Shown: positions 8,603 through 18,133 of the stretch, piece by piece
Position numbering within the stretch: position 1 is the first letter of the stretch
Layout of the letters: the number at the start of each line of letters is the position of its first letter
The notes under the pieces: generated by a model
Seen by the model: the letters and a program-made list of their open reading frames with translations, nothing else
What the model was told of the DNA's origin: nothing
Databases searched by the model: none
Assembly: GCA_015062525.1 (NCBI GenBank)
Contig: SUUM01000005.1
Coordinates: forward strand, 36,315-100,314
Direction of reading: 5' to 3'
Length of the DNA stretch: 64,000 bases
DNA from: Alphaproteobacteria bacterium
GTDB taxonomy: Bacteria; Pseudomonadota; Alphaproteobacteria; Rs-D84
Program-made: the position numbers and the translations under genes

Positions 8603-8631
8603 AAACTCCTTTGATTTATATCAAGGAGTTT
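8603..8631 (-). promoter_or_regulatory. Terminator-like hairpin that contains the RBS of the next gene
   Basis: On the minus strand, AAACTCCTTGAT pairs with ATCAAAGGAGTTT (one bulged base), is followed by seven T and then directly by ATG at 8598. The descending arm contains the AAGGAG ribosome site. The structure could end transcription from the tgt operon or mask the RBS. Confidence 0.5.
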
Positions 8632-8660
8632 AGACGATTGTAGGTACATTTTGCAACGAT

Positions 8661-10140
<1,480 letters not shown>

Positions 10141-10545
10141 TTATCGTGTGCGCGCATTTGCCATGGCAATTTGCATTTGTTGCATGTGCGATTGATATTG
10201 CGTCTGCATTTGTGCCAACAAACGTTGCATTTCAACAACGTTGCGCCCCAATGTAAATGTTAATTCAGACATTTTATCGTTGTTATCACGCGCACGGTCC
10301 AGTTGCGATTCCAATTTTTCAACACGCTTTTGCAGGCGTGCATAATCACGTAATTGCTGTTTATATTCCTTGTCGTTTTTCATGGCGTCGCCGTTGCGAT
10401 TGATGAATTTACCAATGGCATTTTGTGCCATGCGCGAATTTAACAGCATACTGCCGTATTTCAACGCCGCCTTTTTCCCAGCACGTGTCCCCAGGAACCG
10501 TTTCAACACCCGTGGATTTGCCAATACTCTCAGCCACACTGCCAT
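10141..10545 (-). CDS. Coiled-coil protein between queA and tgt
   Basis: 134 residues. The basic N-terminus (VLKRFLGTRAGKKAALKYG) is followed by a long heptad-rich helix (about residues 55-130) full of Q, R, K, L and M. It starts three bases after the queA stop, whose codons supply an AGGGGGAA ribosome site, so it is translated with queA. There is no catalytic motif. Homologous function is not known to me, and an association with queuosine synthesis is only suggested by position. Confidence 0.7.
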   Translation of the reverse strand: MAVWLRVLANPRVLKRFLGTRAGKKAALKYGSMLLNSRMAQNAIGKFINRNGDAMKNDKEYKQQLRDYARLQKRVEKLESQLDRARDNNDKMSELTFTLGRNVVEMQRLLAQMQTQYQSHMQQMQIAMANARTR

Positions 10546-10548
10546 AGT

Positions 10549-11586
10549 TTATTCCCCCTGTTCTGGTTGTTTTTTGAAAAGCAGGCAACAATCGCCATAA
10601 CTGAAAAAGCGGTATTTTTGTGATATTGCATGTGCATATGCCGCGCGCATTTCATTTACCCCCGCAAATGCCGACACCAACATGAACAATGTTGACTTAG
10701 GCAAATGAAAATTCGTCAGTAATACATCAACCACACGGAACTTATAACCCGGGGTGATAAAAATTCTTGTAGTGCGACAGAACGGTGAAACGCGCTTGTA
10801 TTTCTCGGGTGCACGGTTGTATTTTGCCGCACTTTCCAACAGGCGCATCGACGTTGTGCCAACTGCGATAACGCGCGTTGCCTTGTTGATAATTTCCGCC
10901 TGGTCGTCTGTGATACACCCCCATTCGCTGTGCATTTTGTGTTGGGACAAATCTTCGGTTTTAACCTGCATCCAGGTGCCGGCCCCGACATGCAATGTGA
11001 TATTTACAATTTTTGCGCCACGGGCACGAATTTCATCCAATAATTCCGGTGTAAAGTGCAAACCCGCCGTTGGTGCCGCCATTGACCCCAGGGGTTGGGA
11101 ATATACGGTTTGATAACGGTCACGGTCGGCCAGTTCTTCTTCGCGTTTCATGTATGGTGGCAACGGCATTTTACCAACGCGTTCCAATGTGGCAAACACA
11201 TCTTCACATAAAAATTTGATTTTAATACCGCTGGCCATATTTTGTGAAACGATACCAATCATTGTGCCGTCTTCCAGCGTCAGCAGACGACCTGGTTTTA
11301 ATTTTTTAAATTTCTTGCACAGCCCCCACCAATATCCGTCTTTGGTTGCGGTGTGTAATGTGATTTCATATTTACCGTCCGCAATAAAGCGCGCCGGTAT
11401 AACACGTGAATTGTTAAAGACAACAACATCGCCGGGCTGCAAATAGTCCAGGAAATCACGAATGTGTTTATCGGCAACTGCGCCGCCATTAACAACCAAC
11501 ATACGCGACGCATCGCGCTGATCCAATGGGCGGGATGCGATTAATTCTTGTGGCAAATCAAAATCAAAATCAGACAATCCTAACAT
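10549..11586 (-). CDS. queA: S-adenosylmethionine:tRNA ribosyltransferase-isomerase
   Basis: 345 residues from ATG 11586 (MLGLSDFDFDLPQELIASRP). The reading frame is open for 96 bases further upstream, but the conserved family N-terminus begins here. It transfers the ribose of SAM to preQ1 at tRNA position 34, forming epoxyqueuosine. Family motifs include FNNSRVIPAR, the APTAGLHFT block, GTWMQVKTEDL and LLTNFHLPKSTLFML. It lies four bases from the era stop and upstream of tgt, forming a queuosine operon. Confidence 0.96.
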   Translation of the reverse strand: MLGLSDFDFDLPQELIASRPLDQRDASRMLVVNGGAVADKHIRDFLDYLQPGDVVVFNNSRVIPARFIADGKYEITLHTATKDGYWWGLCKKFKKLKPGRLLTLEDGTMIGIVSQNMASGIKIKFLCEDVFATLERVGKMPLPPYMKREEELADRDRYQTVYSQPLGSMAAPTAGLHFTPELLDEIRARGAKIVNITLHVGAGTWMQVKTEDLSQHKMHSEWGCITDDQAEIINKATRVIAVGTTSMRLLESAAKYNRAPEKYKRVSPFCRTTRIFITPGYKFRVVDVLLTNFHLPKSTLFMLVSAFAGVNEMRAAYAHAISQKYRFFSYGDCCLLFKKQPEQGE

Positions 11587-11590
11587 AGTA

Positions 11591-12487
11591 CTACTTCTTG
11601 AATTCAAGCCCCTGATCTGTATAGTTTTCAGCTTTGTCTTCCCAATCGGGTTCCACGCGCACAAACAGGTGCAGACGTGCATTCACACCCCATTGGTCTT
11701 GGATGTCATGGCGCGCCGCCGTGCCGATTTGCTTTAACTGTGCACCACCACGACCGACAACAATCTTTTTATGTCCTTCGTTGCGGACAGCTATTTTCTG
11801 GTAAATATCCAGCACGCCATCTGCGTCAACATCAACACGTTCGGTCATAACGTTAATGTGATATGGCAATTCCTGATGAATGTATTTGTAAATTTTTTCG
11901 CGCGTTAATTCCGCCAGATACAGTTCATCGGGCACATCGGGCGCATCAACCGTATCAAATAAATACGGGGATTCGGGCATAACATTCGCCAGCGCGGTCA
12001 ACATTTTCTCAATACCATCGTTTTTCAACGCAGAAATCATAAATATCTCAGCCCAAGGTGCCAATTCATTTAATTCCGCGACCATCGGCAATAATTCCAA
12101 CTTGGCAATTGCATCAACCTTGTTTAACGCGACAAAGATGTTTGGGCGATTGGCAATCTTTTCCGCCAATGTGCGAATTGTTTCGGTTATACCCTTTTGC
12201 GCATCAACCAACAACAATATCGCATCTGCATCGGACACCGCGTCCATCGCGGCGGCAACCATTGCACGGTCCAGACGGCGCGACGGTTTGAAAACACCGG
12301 GCGTATCAACAAATATCAATTGTTTATCACCCACCATTTTAACGGCACGCAGACGGGTACGTGTGGTCTGAACCTTGTGCGAAACAATGGACACCTTGCG
12401 TCCCATGATTTGATTTAACAAAGTACTTTTGCCCGCATTCGTCGGGCCGATAATGGCAACAAAGCCGGAATATGTTTTTTCTGTCAT
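11591..12487 (-). CDS. era: GTPase Era
   Basis: 298 residues from ATG 12487. Era is a cytosolic GTPase that binds the 3' end of 16S rRNA during 30S maturation. G1 GPTNAGKST, G3 DTPG, G4 NKVD and a C-terminal KH domain with GHKKIVVGRGGAQLKQIG are present in order. The upstream in-frame extension (39 codons) lies in the promoter region shared with dcd and was rejected. It heads the minus-strand era-queA-tgt operon. Confidence 0.97.
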   Translation of the reverse strand: MTEKTYSGFVAIIGPTNAGKSTLLNQIMGRKVSIVSHKVQTTRTRLRAVKMVGDKQLIFVDTPGVFKPSRRLDRAMVAAAMDAVSDADAILLLVDAQKGITETIRTLAEKIANRPNIFVALNKVDAIAKLELLPMVAELNELAPWAEIFMISALKNDGIEKMLTALANVMPESPYLFDTVDAPDVPDELYLAELTREKIYKYIHQELPYHINVMTERVDVDADGVLDIYQKIAVRNEGHKKIVVGRGGAQLKQIGTAARHDIQDQWGVNARLHLFVRVEPDWEDKAENYTDQGLEFKK

Positions 12488-12598
12488 GATAAAACCATAG
12501 CACACCATTTTCAAAAGTAAATAAAATCTTGAAAAATTACGCATATATGCTAAGAATAGTGCGTGTGGGCGGGGTAATATAAAAAAAGGACATAAAAT

Positions 12599-13306
12599 AT
12601 GCAACTGACCGGACCCGAAATTCTACGCCGTATGCAGGTGAAAAAAAATCCAGATATTATAATCAGACCATTTGACAAGCGTTGCCTGGGGTCAAACAGT
12701 TATGATTTACACCTGGCCGACACCCTGCGCGTGTACAAACATACGTTACCAAGTGGCATGAAACCCGCAATCGAATACCAAGGGCAGAATATAGTATATA
12801 GTATGCGCGATTGGTTCGAAAACGAAACAATATATAAAAAATTTTGCAAGTCACCAGAGAAATATGACATTCGCAATCCGCGATATCTGATTGACCCAAC
12901 AAACCCAACACACCATGAAACGATTGATATAAAAATCCCGGAAGGGGGACTGATTTTATCACCAGATGTCGGTTACCTGGGGTCCACTGTTGAATACACA
13001 GAAACGCGCAACTTGTTCCCGTATATTGATGGAAAATCTAGTGTTGGACGCAATTTTATATTAAATCACCATACCGCCGGCCGTGGCGACGATGGATTCT
13101 GTGGGGAATGGACGCTGGAAATTCGTGTACTGTACCCAACGGTTGTTTATCCGTATATGCGCATAGGTCAGATTTATTATGAACAGTTCAAAGGAAAACG
13201 TATGCCGTATGACAAGAATCCGCACAGCCACTATAAAGGGCAACGCGGTCCAACGGCGGCGGCGATTATTCCGATTGATTCCTTTTTGAAAGAAAAGCAG
13301 AAATAA
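12599..13306 (+). CDS. dcd: dCTP deaminase family protein
   Basis: 235 residues. Members deaminate dCTP to dUTP for dTMP synthesis. GSNSYDLHLADTLRVY, GKSSVGR (phosphate-binding Ser/Arg) and GFCGEWTLEI, containing the catalytic Glu, are in the expected order. It is about 40 residues longer than the E. coli enzyme, due to an insertion around residues 55-105 (WFENETIYKKF region), which may reflect a distinct subfamily. It is divergent from era, with about 110 bases between the starts. Confidence 0.85.
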   Translation: MQLTGPEILRRMQVKKNPDIIIRPFDKRCLGSNSYDLHLADTLRVYKHTLPSGMKPAIEYQGQNIVYSMRDWFENETIYKKFCKSPEKYDIRNPRYLIDPTNPTHHETIDIKIPEGGLILSPDVGYLGSTVEYTETRNLFPYIDGKSSVGRNFILNHHTAGRGDDGFCGEWTLEIRVLYPTVVYPYMRIGQIYYEQFKGKRMPYDKNPHSHYKGQRGPTAAAIIPIDSFLKEKQK

Positions 13307-13332
13307 AAATCCCACAAACGTGGGATTTATTT
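13307..13332 (+). terminator. Terminator after dcd
   Basis: AAATCCCAC-AAAC-GTGGGATTT hairpin with flanking A and T runs. Confidence 0.8.
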
Positions 13333-13333
13333 A

Positions 13334-13462
13334 TGGGACCCCAAATTTGACACACATCGAACCGAAAAAGTGCAACAAGTGCTTGATTTAGGCCCGTTGT
13401 TGAATGAGGTGTTAGCGGAAATAAAAAATCATAATACTAAGTTGTGTAACGTTCCTGATTGA
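13334..13462 (+). pseudogene. Possible 3' remnant of a degraded gene
   Basis: A 42-codon open stretch without a start (WDPKFDTHRTEKVQQVLDLG then PLLNEVLAEIKNHNT) ends at a TGA at 13460-13462. Its residue composition is protein-like and the region lies next to phage-derived material. It could equally be chance. Confidence 0.25.
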
Positions 13463-13524
13463 TTCAACGTGACCTGTGTATAATGTCATTGACAGACGAT
13501 ATAAATCTAAATAAGATTTGAAGT

Positions 13525-14463
13525 ATGAAGAAGTTTTTCAAAACACTTTGTCTGTTATGTCTGCTGGGATGTGGTTATGATATACCCAAAAAGACCAACC
13601 ACACTGTATGTGGCGATATTTATTCCCTTGATTGGTCAAAAAAACAGGAAGCGATAGACATATATAATGCATGTTTAGCAACCTTGGACACAAACGATAA
13701 AAAATATACAGATTCTATGTTGTATCTGGCATATATCTATTTGTCCGACAATGAATACCAAGACATTGAATATGCCAATCAACTGATTCACAACGCAATG
13801 CAGATAATGGCCGCTGATTGCGATGGTGCGCATGGTACATATGATAATTTTTGTTATTTTGAATATTTCAAAGACGAGGTTTCTTGGCCAGAATATTTTA
13901 AGAATTTTGATGATGCCAAACATTTATTTCACATGACCTTGCCTTGTGTTCACATAGATATGATAAAGGAAAATAAAAGCGCACTTGAATTGATAGAGGA
14001 CTATTTCGGCAGTTCTCGTGATGCTGCTATTGCCGGTATTTGCGACCCCTTTAATCCATACGAGATAACACAATTAAGACGCTTTGTCCGGTCTCCTGGT
14101 TTTGACGAACTGTCAAAAATAAATCCAGAACCATCCATTAATGGCACAATGAGTTTCGCATTCAGTACATCAAATTATCATGATATGATAGAGATGTTGA
14201 CTTATCCTGTGTCTTTTTTTCAAGATAAGACACATGATGATTTATTCATAAAACTCAATTTTGAAGAAAAAAAGTTTTTTTATGCAAAAGATTTGCTATC
14301 AGAACTGGCTAAATATGACGACCTGGTTTTGATATATGATGCAATGGCAGACAATATCAAAAAATACTATATTGATGCATTACATATGTCAGAACAAGAT
14401 GCGGTCAAATATGCTAAAATGACCGCATCCACCCTGATTTTGCACAAAATATTCTATCGTTAG
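13525..14463 (+). CDS. Unknown lipoprotein with helical repeats
   Basis: 312 residues. The N-terminus MKKFFKTLCLLCLLGCGYD carries a lipobox (LLGC), predicting lipidation at Cys16 and an envelope location. Residues about 40-100 (DKKYTDSMLYLAYIYLSDNE onward) look like TPR/SEL1-type helical pairs. It is AT-rich compared with core genes nearby. It is convergent with the phage lysozyme gene, and the two coding regions overlap by four bases at their 3' ends. The function is not recognised. Confidence 0.7.
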   Translation: MKKFFKTLCLLCLLGCGYDIPKKTNHTVCGDIYSLDWSKKQEAIDIYNACLATLDTNDKKYTDSMLYLAYIYLSDNEYQDIEYANQLIHNAMQIMAADCDGAHGTYDNFCYFEYFKDEVSWPEYFKNFDDAKHLFHMTLPCVHIDMIKENKSALELIEDYFGSSRDAAIAGICDPFNPYEITQLRRFVRSPGFDELSKINPEPSINGTMSFAFSTSNYHDMIEMLTYPVSFFQDKTHDDLFIKLNFEEKKFFYAKDLLSELAKYDDLVLIYDAMADNIKKYYIDALHMSEQDAVKYAKMTASTLILHKIFYR

Positions 14464-15653
14464 TTTGCATTTAAAAACATTCGTTTTGTCCATTCACGAC
14501 GAGCTTTTTGTACATCTTTTCTTTCAGACGCTTCCTTTGCGGCGGTTTTCCAGTCTTTATTTTTGATGGCTTCAAATAACTTTGGCCAATACCGTTCAGA
14601 AAACCTGTTGTTTCCCATATTAAATTGCATATCTAACAATGCTTGCTGTACAGATATCGGCATATCTATAAAATTCATTATTTTTTTGTTTAATTCATTG
14701 TATGCAATTTCCAGTTGTTGGTTAAACTGGTTATAAATTTGATTTGGCGATATTTGTATGTGTGCATAATCATATTCTCTAAAAGTACCATTATTTATTT
14801 CTGATACCATTTTTGAATGAATATTTTGTTTTTCGGCTTCGGTTAATTCCGTACCAGTGTTTGTATTTATAATATCTAACTTTAAAAAATCGTTTAGTTT
14901 ATGTATATTTTGACCGATTCCAATTGTTAAATAACCTTTGGAATCTGTGTATGGGCTTTTTCTGATTCCTTCGTGCGCCATTACATCATTCTTAAATTTA
15001 TCAGTTAATATATTTTTCATATCACTTGCCTTTTGTGTTTCTGGTTTTTGACCTTTGTAAACTTTGCTGTCTATTTTCTTGCCGGCCTCATTCAATTCTA
15101 CTTCTTCAACCCAACAACGACAGTTTGGATGAACGGGGATATCTGATATACATTCTTCGGTTTCATAGACCGTCCCATCATTCCCCACGCAGTCGTCGCA
15201 TGTATTTTCGCCATGCTCGCTGTGCCATATCCATATCTTGGGCGTAATTTTGAATTCTGGAATATTCAAAACAAAGGTTTCCAGACTGCGCTTTGATACA
15301 TGACCGCCCGGCATTAAAACTTTGACCAGTATCGGCGTGCCAGGAACGACGTATTCTTCGATATCAAAATTAAAACCGATTGTTTCAAAGTAATCACCGT
15401 ATGTGTCCAGGACATCTGCTTCTGCCTCGCTTTTATCAGACTCGAACTCCGTTTCTATTTCATGTTGTGCATTATAAAACTGCTCCAATGTCATATCATA
15501 TTCTGGGCGCATCATACGACCCGTGGCATCAAACGCCACGGTTCCCGGATACAGAATATTCATATACTTGGTCGCACGTTTATATGTTTCGCTGTTTTTA
15601 TCACCGTATTCAGGCGACGATATCAGTTCTTGTAAAAATTTTGGTGTTTGCAT
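14460..15653 (-). CDS. Fusion of phage minor-head-like domain and T4-type lysozyme
   Basis: 397 residues from ATG 15653 (SD GGGGGAAG). The N-terminal half ends in a cysteine cluster CDDCVGNDGTVYE ... HPNCRCWVEEV, the C-x-x-C/HPNCRC signature of SPP1 gp7/Mu gpF-like minor head proteins. The C-terminal half (after about residue 225) is a glycoside hydrolase 24 muramidase: AHEGIRKSPYTDSKGYLTIG contains the catalytic Glu and the GYLTIGIG strand, and QALLDMQFNMG is the later helix. It would cleave peptidoglycan. There is no signal peptide. The fusion and the lack of other phage genes suggest a prophage remnant or a domesticated gene. Confidence 0.75.
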   Translation of the reverse strand: MQTPKFLQELISSPEYGDKNSETYKRATKYMNILYPGTVAFDATGRMMRPEYDMTLEQFYNAQHEIETEFESDKSEAEADVLDTYGDYFETIGFNFDIEEYVVPGTPILVKVLMPGGHVSKRSLETFVLNIPEFKITPKIWIWHSEHGENTCDDCVGNDGTVYETEECISDIPVHPNCRCWVEEVELNEAGKKIDSKVYKGQKPETQKASDMKNILTDKFKNDVMAHEGIRKSPYTDSKGYLTIGIGQNIHKLNDFLKLDIINTNTGTELTEAEKQNIHSKMVSEINNGTFREYDYAHIQISPNQIYNQFNQQLEIAYNELNKKIMNFIDMPISVQQALLDMQFNMGNNRFSERYWPKLFEAIKNKDWKTAAKEASERKDVQKARREWTKRMFLNAN

Positions 15654-15765
15654 TTTCTTCCCCCATAAAAAAAACACCCGCGTGTGCGGGTAATAAAAAA
15701 GACGACCAAATGTCGTCCGCTGAATATGCGCATTATATCATAAAATACGAATTTTTTCAATAAAA

Positions 15766-15790
15766 AACACCCCGTTGGGGTGCCTTTTTA
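15766..15790 (-). terminator. Terminator downstream of the tRNA-Ala/tRNA-His unit
   Basis: On the minus strand GGCACCCC-AAC-GGGGTG is followed by a T-run. Confidence 0.75.
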
Positions 15791-15793
15791 TAA

Positions 15794-15871
15794 TGGGGCG
15801 GATAACCGGACTCGAACCGGCGACATTTGGTACCACAAACCAACGCTCTAACCAACTGAGCTATATCCGCC
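15794..15871 (-). tRNA. tRNA-His (GTG)
   Basis: 78 nt including the extra 5' G(-1), which pairs with C73, and encoded CCA. Acceptor GCGGATA/TATCCGC, D-loop AGCTCAGTTGG, anticodon arm TTGGT-TTGTGGT-ACCAA with anticodon GTG, and T-loop GGTTCGAGTCC. The genome-encoded G(-1) is present, unlike the form lacking it in several alphaproteobacterial groups. Confidence 0.93.
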
Positions 15872-15886
15872 ATACTGAATCTTTAT

Positions 15887-15962
15887 TGGTGGAGCTGATC
15901 GGACTCGAACCGACGACCCCTTGCATGCCATGCAAGTGCTCTACCAACTGAGCTACAACCCC
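15887..15962 (-). tRNA. tRNA-Ala (GGC)
   Basis: 76 nt with encoded ACCA. Acceptor GGGGTTG/CAGCTCC, anticodon arm CTTGC-ATGGCAT-GCAAG giving anticodon GGC, and T-arm GGTTCGAGTCC. It lies 15 bases upstream of tRNA-His on the same strand. Confidence 0.93.
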
Positions 15963-16026
15963 ACGACAACTTGAACTTGCACCCAATCTCGGCTGTGCTA
16001 TGCACAGACGGATGAGCTACAACCCC
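15963..16026 (-). pseudogene. Degenerate tRNA-Ala copy
   Basis: On the minus strand it begins GGGGTTGTAGCTCA, identical to the first 14 bases of the neighbouring tRNA-Ala. It then carries an unrelated hairpin CTGTGC-ATA-GCACAG and a vestigial GTTCAAGT T-loop, and it ends exactly at the 5' base of tRNA-Ala. The acceptor 3' strand is missing, so it cannot be a working tRNA. Confidence 0.6.
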
Positions 16027-16107
16027 ATGCGCCGACATATTCTATATTTCTTCTTGCCAAATGTCAAATCAATTTGCTAATCTTTTTCATATCTAAGGAG
16101 ACATAAC

Positions 16108-16668
16108 ATGGATTATCAATCATTAAAGGCCGAAGTTGAACAGAAAACGGCACAAACACTGGAAGTTTTGAAAAATGAATATGCGGGCTTGCGTACAGGG
16201 CGTGCGTCTGTACATTTACTGGATGCTGTGCGTGTGCCGGTCTATGGTTCTGAAATGCCAATTAACCAGGTTGCAACGGTTTCCACACCTGACAATCAAA
16301 CATTATCTGTAACGGTTTGGGATATTACAAACGCGCCCGCTGTTGAAAAGGCCATTCGCGATTCGGGTTTGGGGCTGAACCCAATGACGGCCGGCGGTGT
16401 AATTCGCCTGAACATGCCACCACTTACCGAAGAACGCCGTCGCGAATTGACCAAGGTTGCCGGTAAATATGCAGAAGAGGCTAAGATTTCCATGCGCAAC
16501 ATCCGCCAAGATGCTATGGGCAAAATCAAGCGTGCCGTCAGCGACAAAGAAATTTCCGAAGATGACCAACGCAAATTCGAAGATGATATTCAAAAGGTCT
16601 TTGACAAACGCGGGACCGAGGTTGACGCCCTTGCGCGTGAAAAAGAAGCCGACATTATGTCTGTTTAA
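16108..16668 (+). CDS. frr: Ribosome recycling factor
   Basis: 186 residues, standard length. It splits post-termination ribosomes together with EF-G. Landmarks: LRTGRASVHLLDAV near the N-terminus, the VTVWD strand, GLNPMTAGGVIRLNMPPLTEERRREL and the C-terminal KRAVSDKEISEDDQRKFEDD helix. AAGGAG lies seven bases ahead of the ATG. First gene of the frr-uppS-cdsA-rseP-bamA run. Confidence 0.97.
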   Translation: MDYQSLKAEVEQKTAQTLEVLKNEYAGLRTGRASVHLLDAVRVPVYGSEMPINQVATVSTPDNQTLSVTVWDITNAPAVEKAIRDSGLGLNPMTAGGVIRLNMPPLTEERRRELTKVAGKYAEEAKISMRNIRQDAMGKIKRAVSDKEISEDDQRKFEDDIQKVFDKRGTEVDALAREKEADIMSV

Positions 16669-16692
16669 TTGCAATTAATGGATGGAATGAAT

Positions 16693-17448
16693 ATGTTAAA
16701 ATTATTCAAAAAGAAAACAGCGCCTGTGATTGCAGGCAAAATTCCCCAGCACATCGCATTTATCTGTGATGGTAATCGTCGTTGGGCGGAAATGCGTGGT
16801 CTGCCACCATTAATGGGGCACCAGGCGGGTATTTCAAATTTTGAAAATCTGGTTGATTGGTTTTTTGCGCGTGGTGTATCGACAATAACGTTCTTTTGCT
16901 TTTCAACAGAAAACTGGAATCGTTCCGAAGACGAGGTTAATTTCCTTATGGATTTGTTCTATACTGAATTGACCAAGAACATGGAACACGCACTGGAAAA
17001 GAATATTCGTTGCCGCGTAATTGGTTCACGCGATAGACTGCCAAAAAAACTGGCCGCCCTGTGCGATGAGTTAGAGGAAAAAACCGCCGAAAACACGGGC
17101 GGTACGGTTGCCTTTGCTGTGAATTATGGTGGGCAACAGGAAATTGTGGACGCGGTAAATGCGGCAATTGCGGCGGGCGAACCGGTCAGTTTGGAAACAT
17201 TTGAAACATATCTGGATACGGGCGACCTGTTGCCAATTGATTTGATGGTTCGCACCAGTAATGAAAATCGCATTTCTAATTTCTTGCTGTGGAAATTGGC
17301 ATATGCAGAATTGTTGTTTGTGCCAGAACATTGGCCCGATTTGGTTAAAAACGAACGTGGCTGGCAAAATGTACTGGATGAATTTGCAAAACGCAATCGC
17401 CGTTTTGGTGGTGGGAAAAAGGCAAATTATCTTGGTAAAAAGAAATAA
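16693..17448 (+). CDS. uppS: Undecaprenyl diphosphate synthase
   Basis: 251 residues from ATG 16693, chosen because GGATGGA lies six bases upstream; ATGs at 16678 and 16687 are alternatives. It makes the C55 lipid carrier for peptidoglycan and LPS by cis-addition of IPP. AFICDGNRRWAEMRGLP holds the catalytic Asp and diphosphate-binding Arg, FCFSTENWNRS the next conserved block, and MVRTSNENRISNFLLWKLAY the C-terminal RxG/S-ER-like block. Here GGEQRLS is replaced by SNENRIS, a tolerated variant. Confidence 0.95.
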   Translation: MLKLFKKKTAPVIAGKIPQHIAFICDGNRRWAEMRGLPPLMGHQAGISNFENLVDWFFARGVSTITFFCFSTENWNRSEDEVNFLMDLFYTELTKNMEHALEKNIRCRVIGSRDRLPKKLAALCDELEEKTAENTGGTVAFAVNYGGQQEIVDAVNAAIAAGEPVSLETFETYLDTGDLLPIDLMVRTSNENRISNFLLWKLAYAELLFVPEHWPDLVKNERGWQNVLDEFAKRNRRFGGGKKANYLGKKK

Positions 17449-17460
17449 AGGGGACGGGTT

Positions 17461-18105
17461 ATGTCAAACACAACACAAAGAATAATTGTTGGCACCATTA
17501 TGGCGTCGATTGCTGCATTGGCGGCATTGGGCGAATACTTTGGTTTGCCCGCGGTACGTATTCTGGGAATTGTGGTCGTTTTGGCGATGATTGTAGAATT
17601 CGTTTTATGCCTGCGTCGCGTGCCACGCGATATTGTGCGTGCAAATAAATTATCCTTGGGTGGCTTTCTGGTTTGGTTGTTCGTAATGTTGGCGGCAATT
17701 AACGTTGTTGGTGCGCGTCCTTGGATTGTTTTGCTGTTGCTGATGATTATTTGTGCGGCGGACATTGGTGCATGGTTGTTTGGTCGTATTATTGGTGGCG
17801 ATAAAATGTGGGAACGCCTGTCGGCGAACAAGACGTGGTCTGGCCAGATTGCGGGTGTTGCCTGTGGTACGTTTGCGGGTGTGATGTATGGTCTGTTGGG
17901 GGCGGATACATTTATGCCACAATTGATGTGGATTGGTATTAGTGTATCTTTATTGTCCCAGTATGGCGACTTGACCGCCAGTTGGATTAAACGTAAACTG
18001 GGGATTAAGGATTTCGGTCGCATATTGCCGGGGCACGGTGGTGTATTGGACAGATTTGATGGCTGGATTTATGCATTGCCGTTGGTCTGGTTGGTTATGT
18101 TGTAA
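17461..18105 (+). CDS. cdsA: Phosphatidate cytidylyltransferase
   Basis: 214 residues with about six membrane helices. It converts phosphatidic acid and CTP to CDP-diacylglycerol. The CdsA signature is complete: SQYGDLTASWIKRKLGIKD followed by GRILPGHGGVLDRFDG, plus the upstream SANKTWSGQIAGV element with the conserved K-T-W-E/S-G. It is slightly shorter than the typical 260-280 residues because the N-terminal helices are reduced. It starts 12 bases after uppS with its own GGGGACGGG site. Confidence 0.95.
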   Translation: MSNTTQRIIVGTIMASIAALAALGEYFGLPAVRILGIVVVLAMIVEFVLCLRRVPRDIVRANKLSLGGFLVWLFVMLAAINVVGARPWIVLLLLMIICAADIGAWLFGRIIGGDKMWERLSANKTWSGQIAGVACGTFAGVMYGLLGADTFMPQLMWIGISVSLLSQYGDLTASWIKRKLGIKDFGRILPGHGGVLDRFDGWIYALPLVWLVML

Positions 18106-18133
18106 GTTTGTATGGTAAAGGAAGGGTGAAAAC

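Noticed and set aside
15794..15871. tRNA-His lacking the 5' extra guanosine
   Set aside because: Correct alignment of the acceptor stem shows a genome-encoded G(-1) opposite C73.
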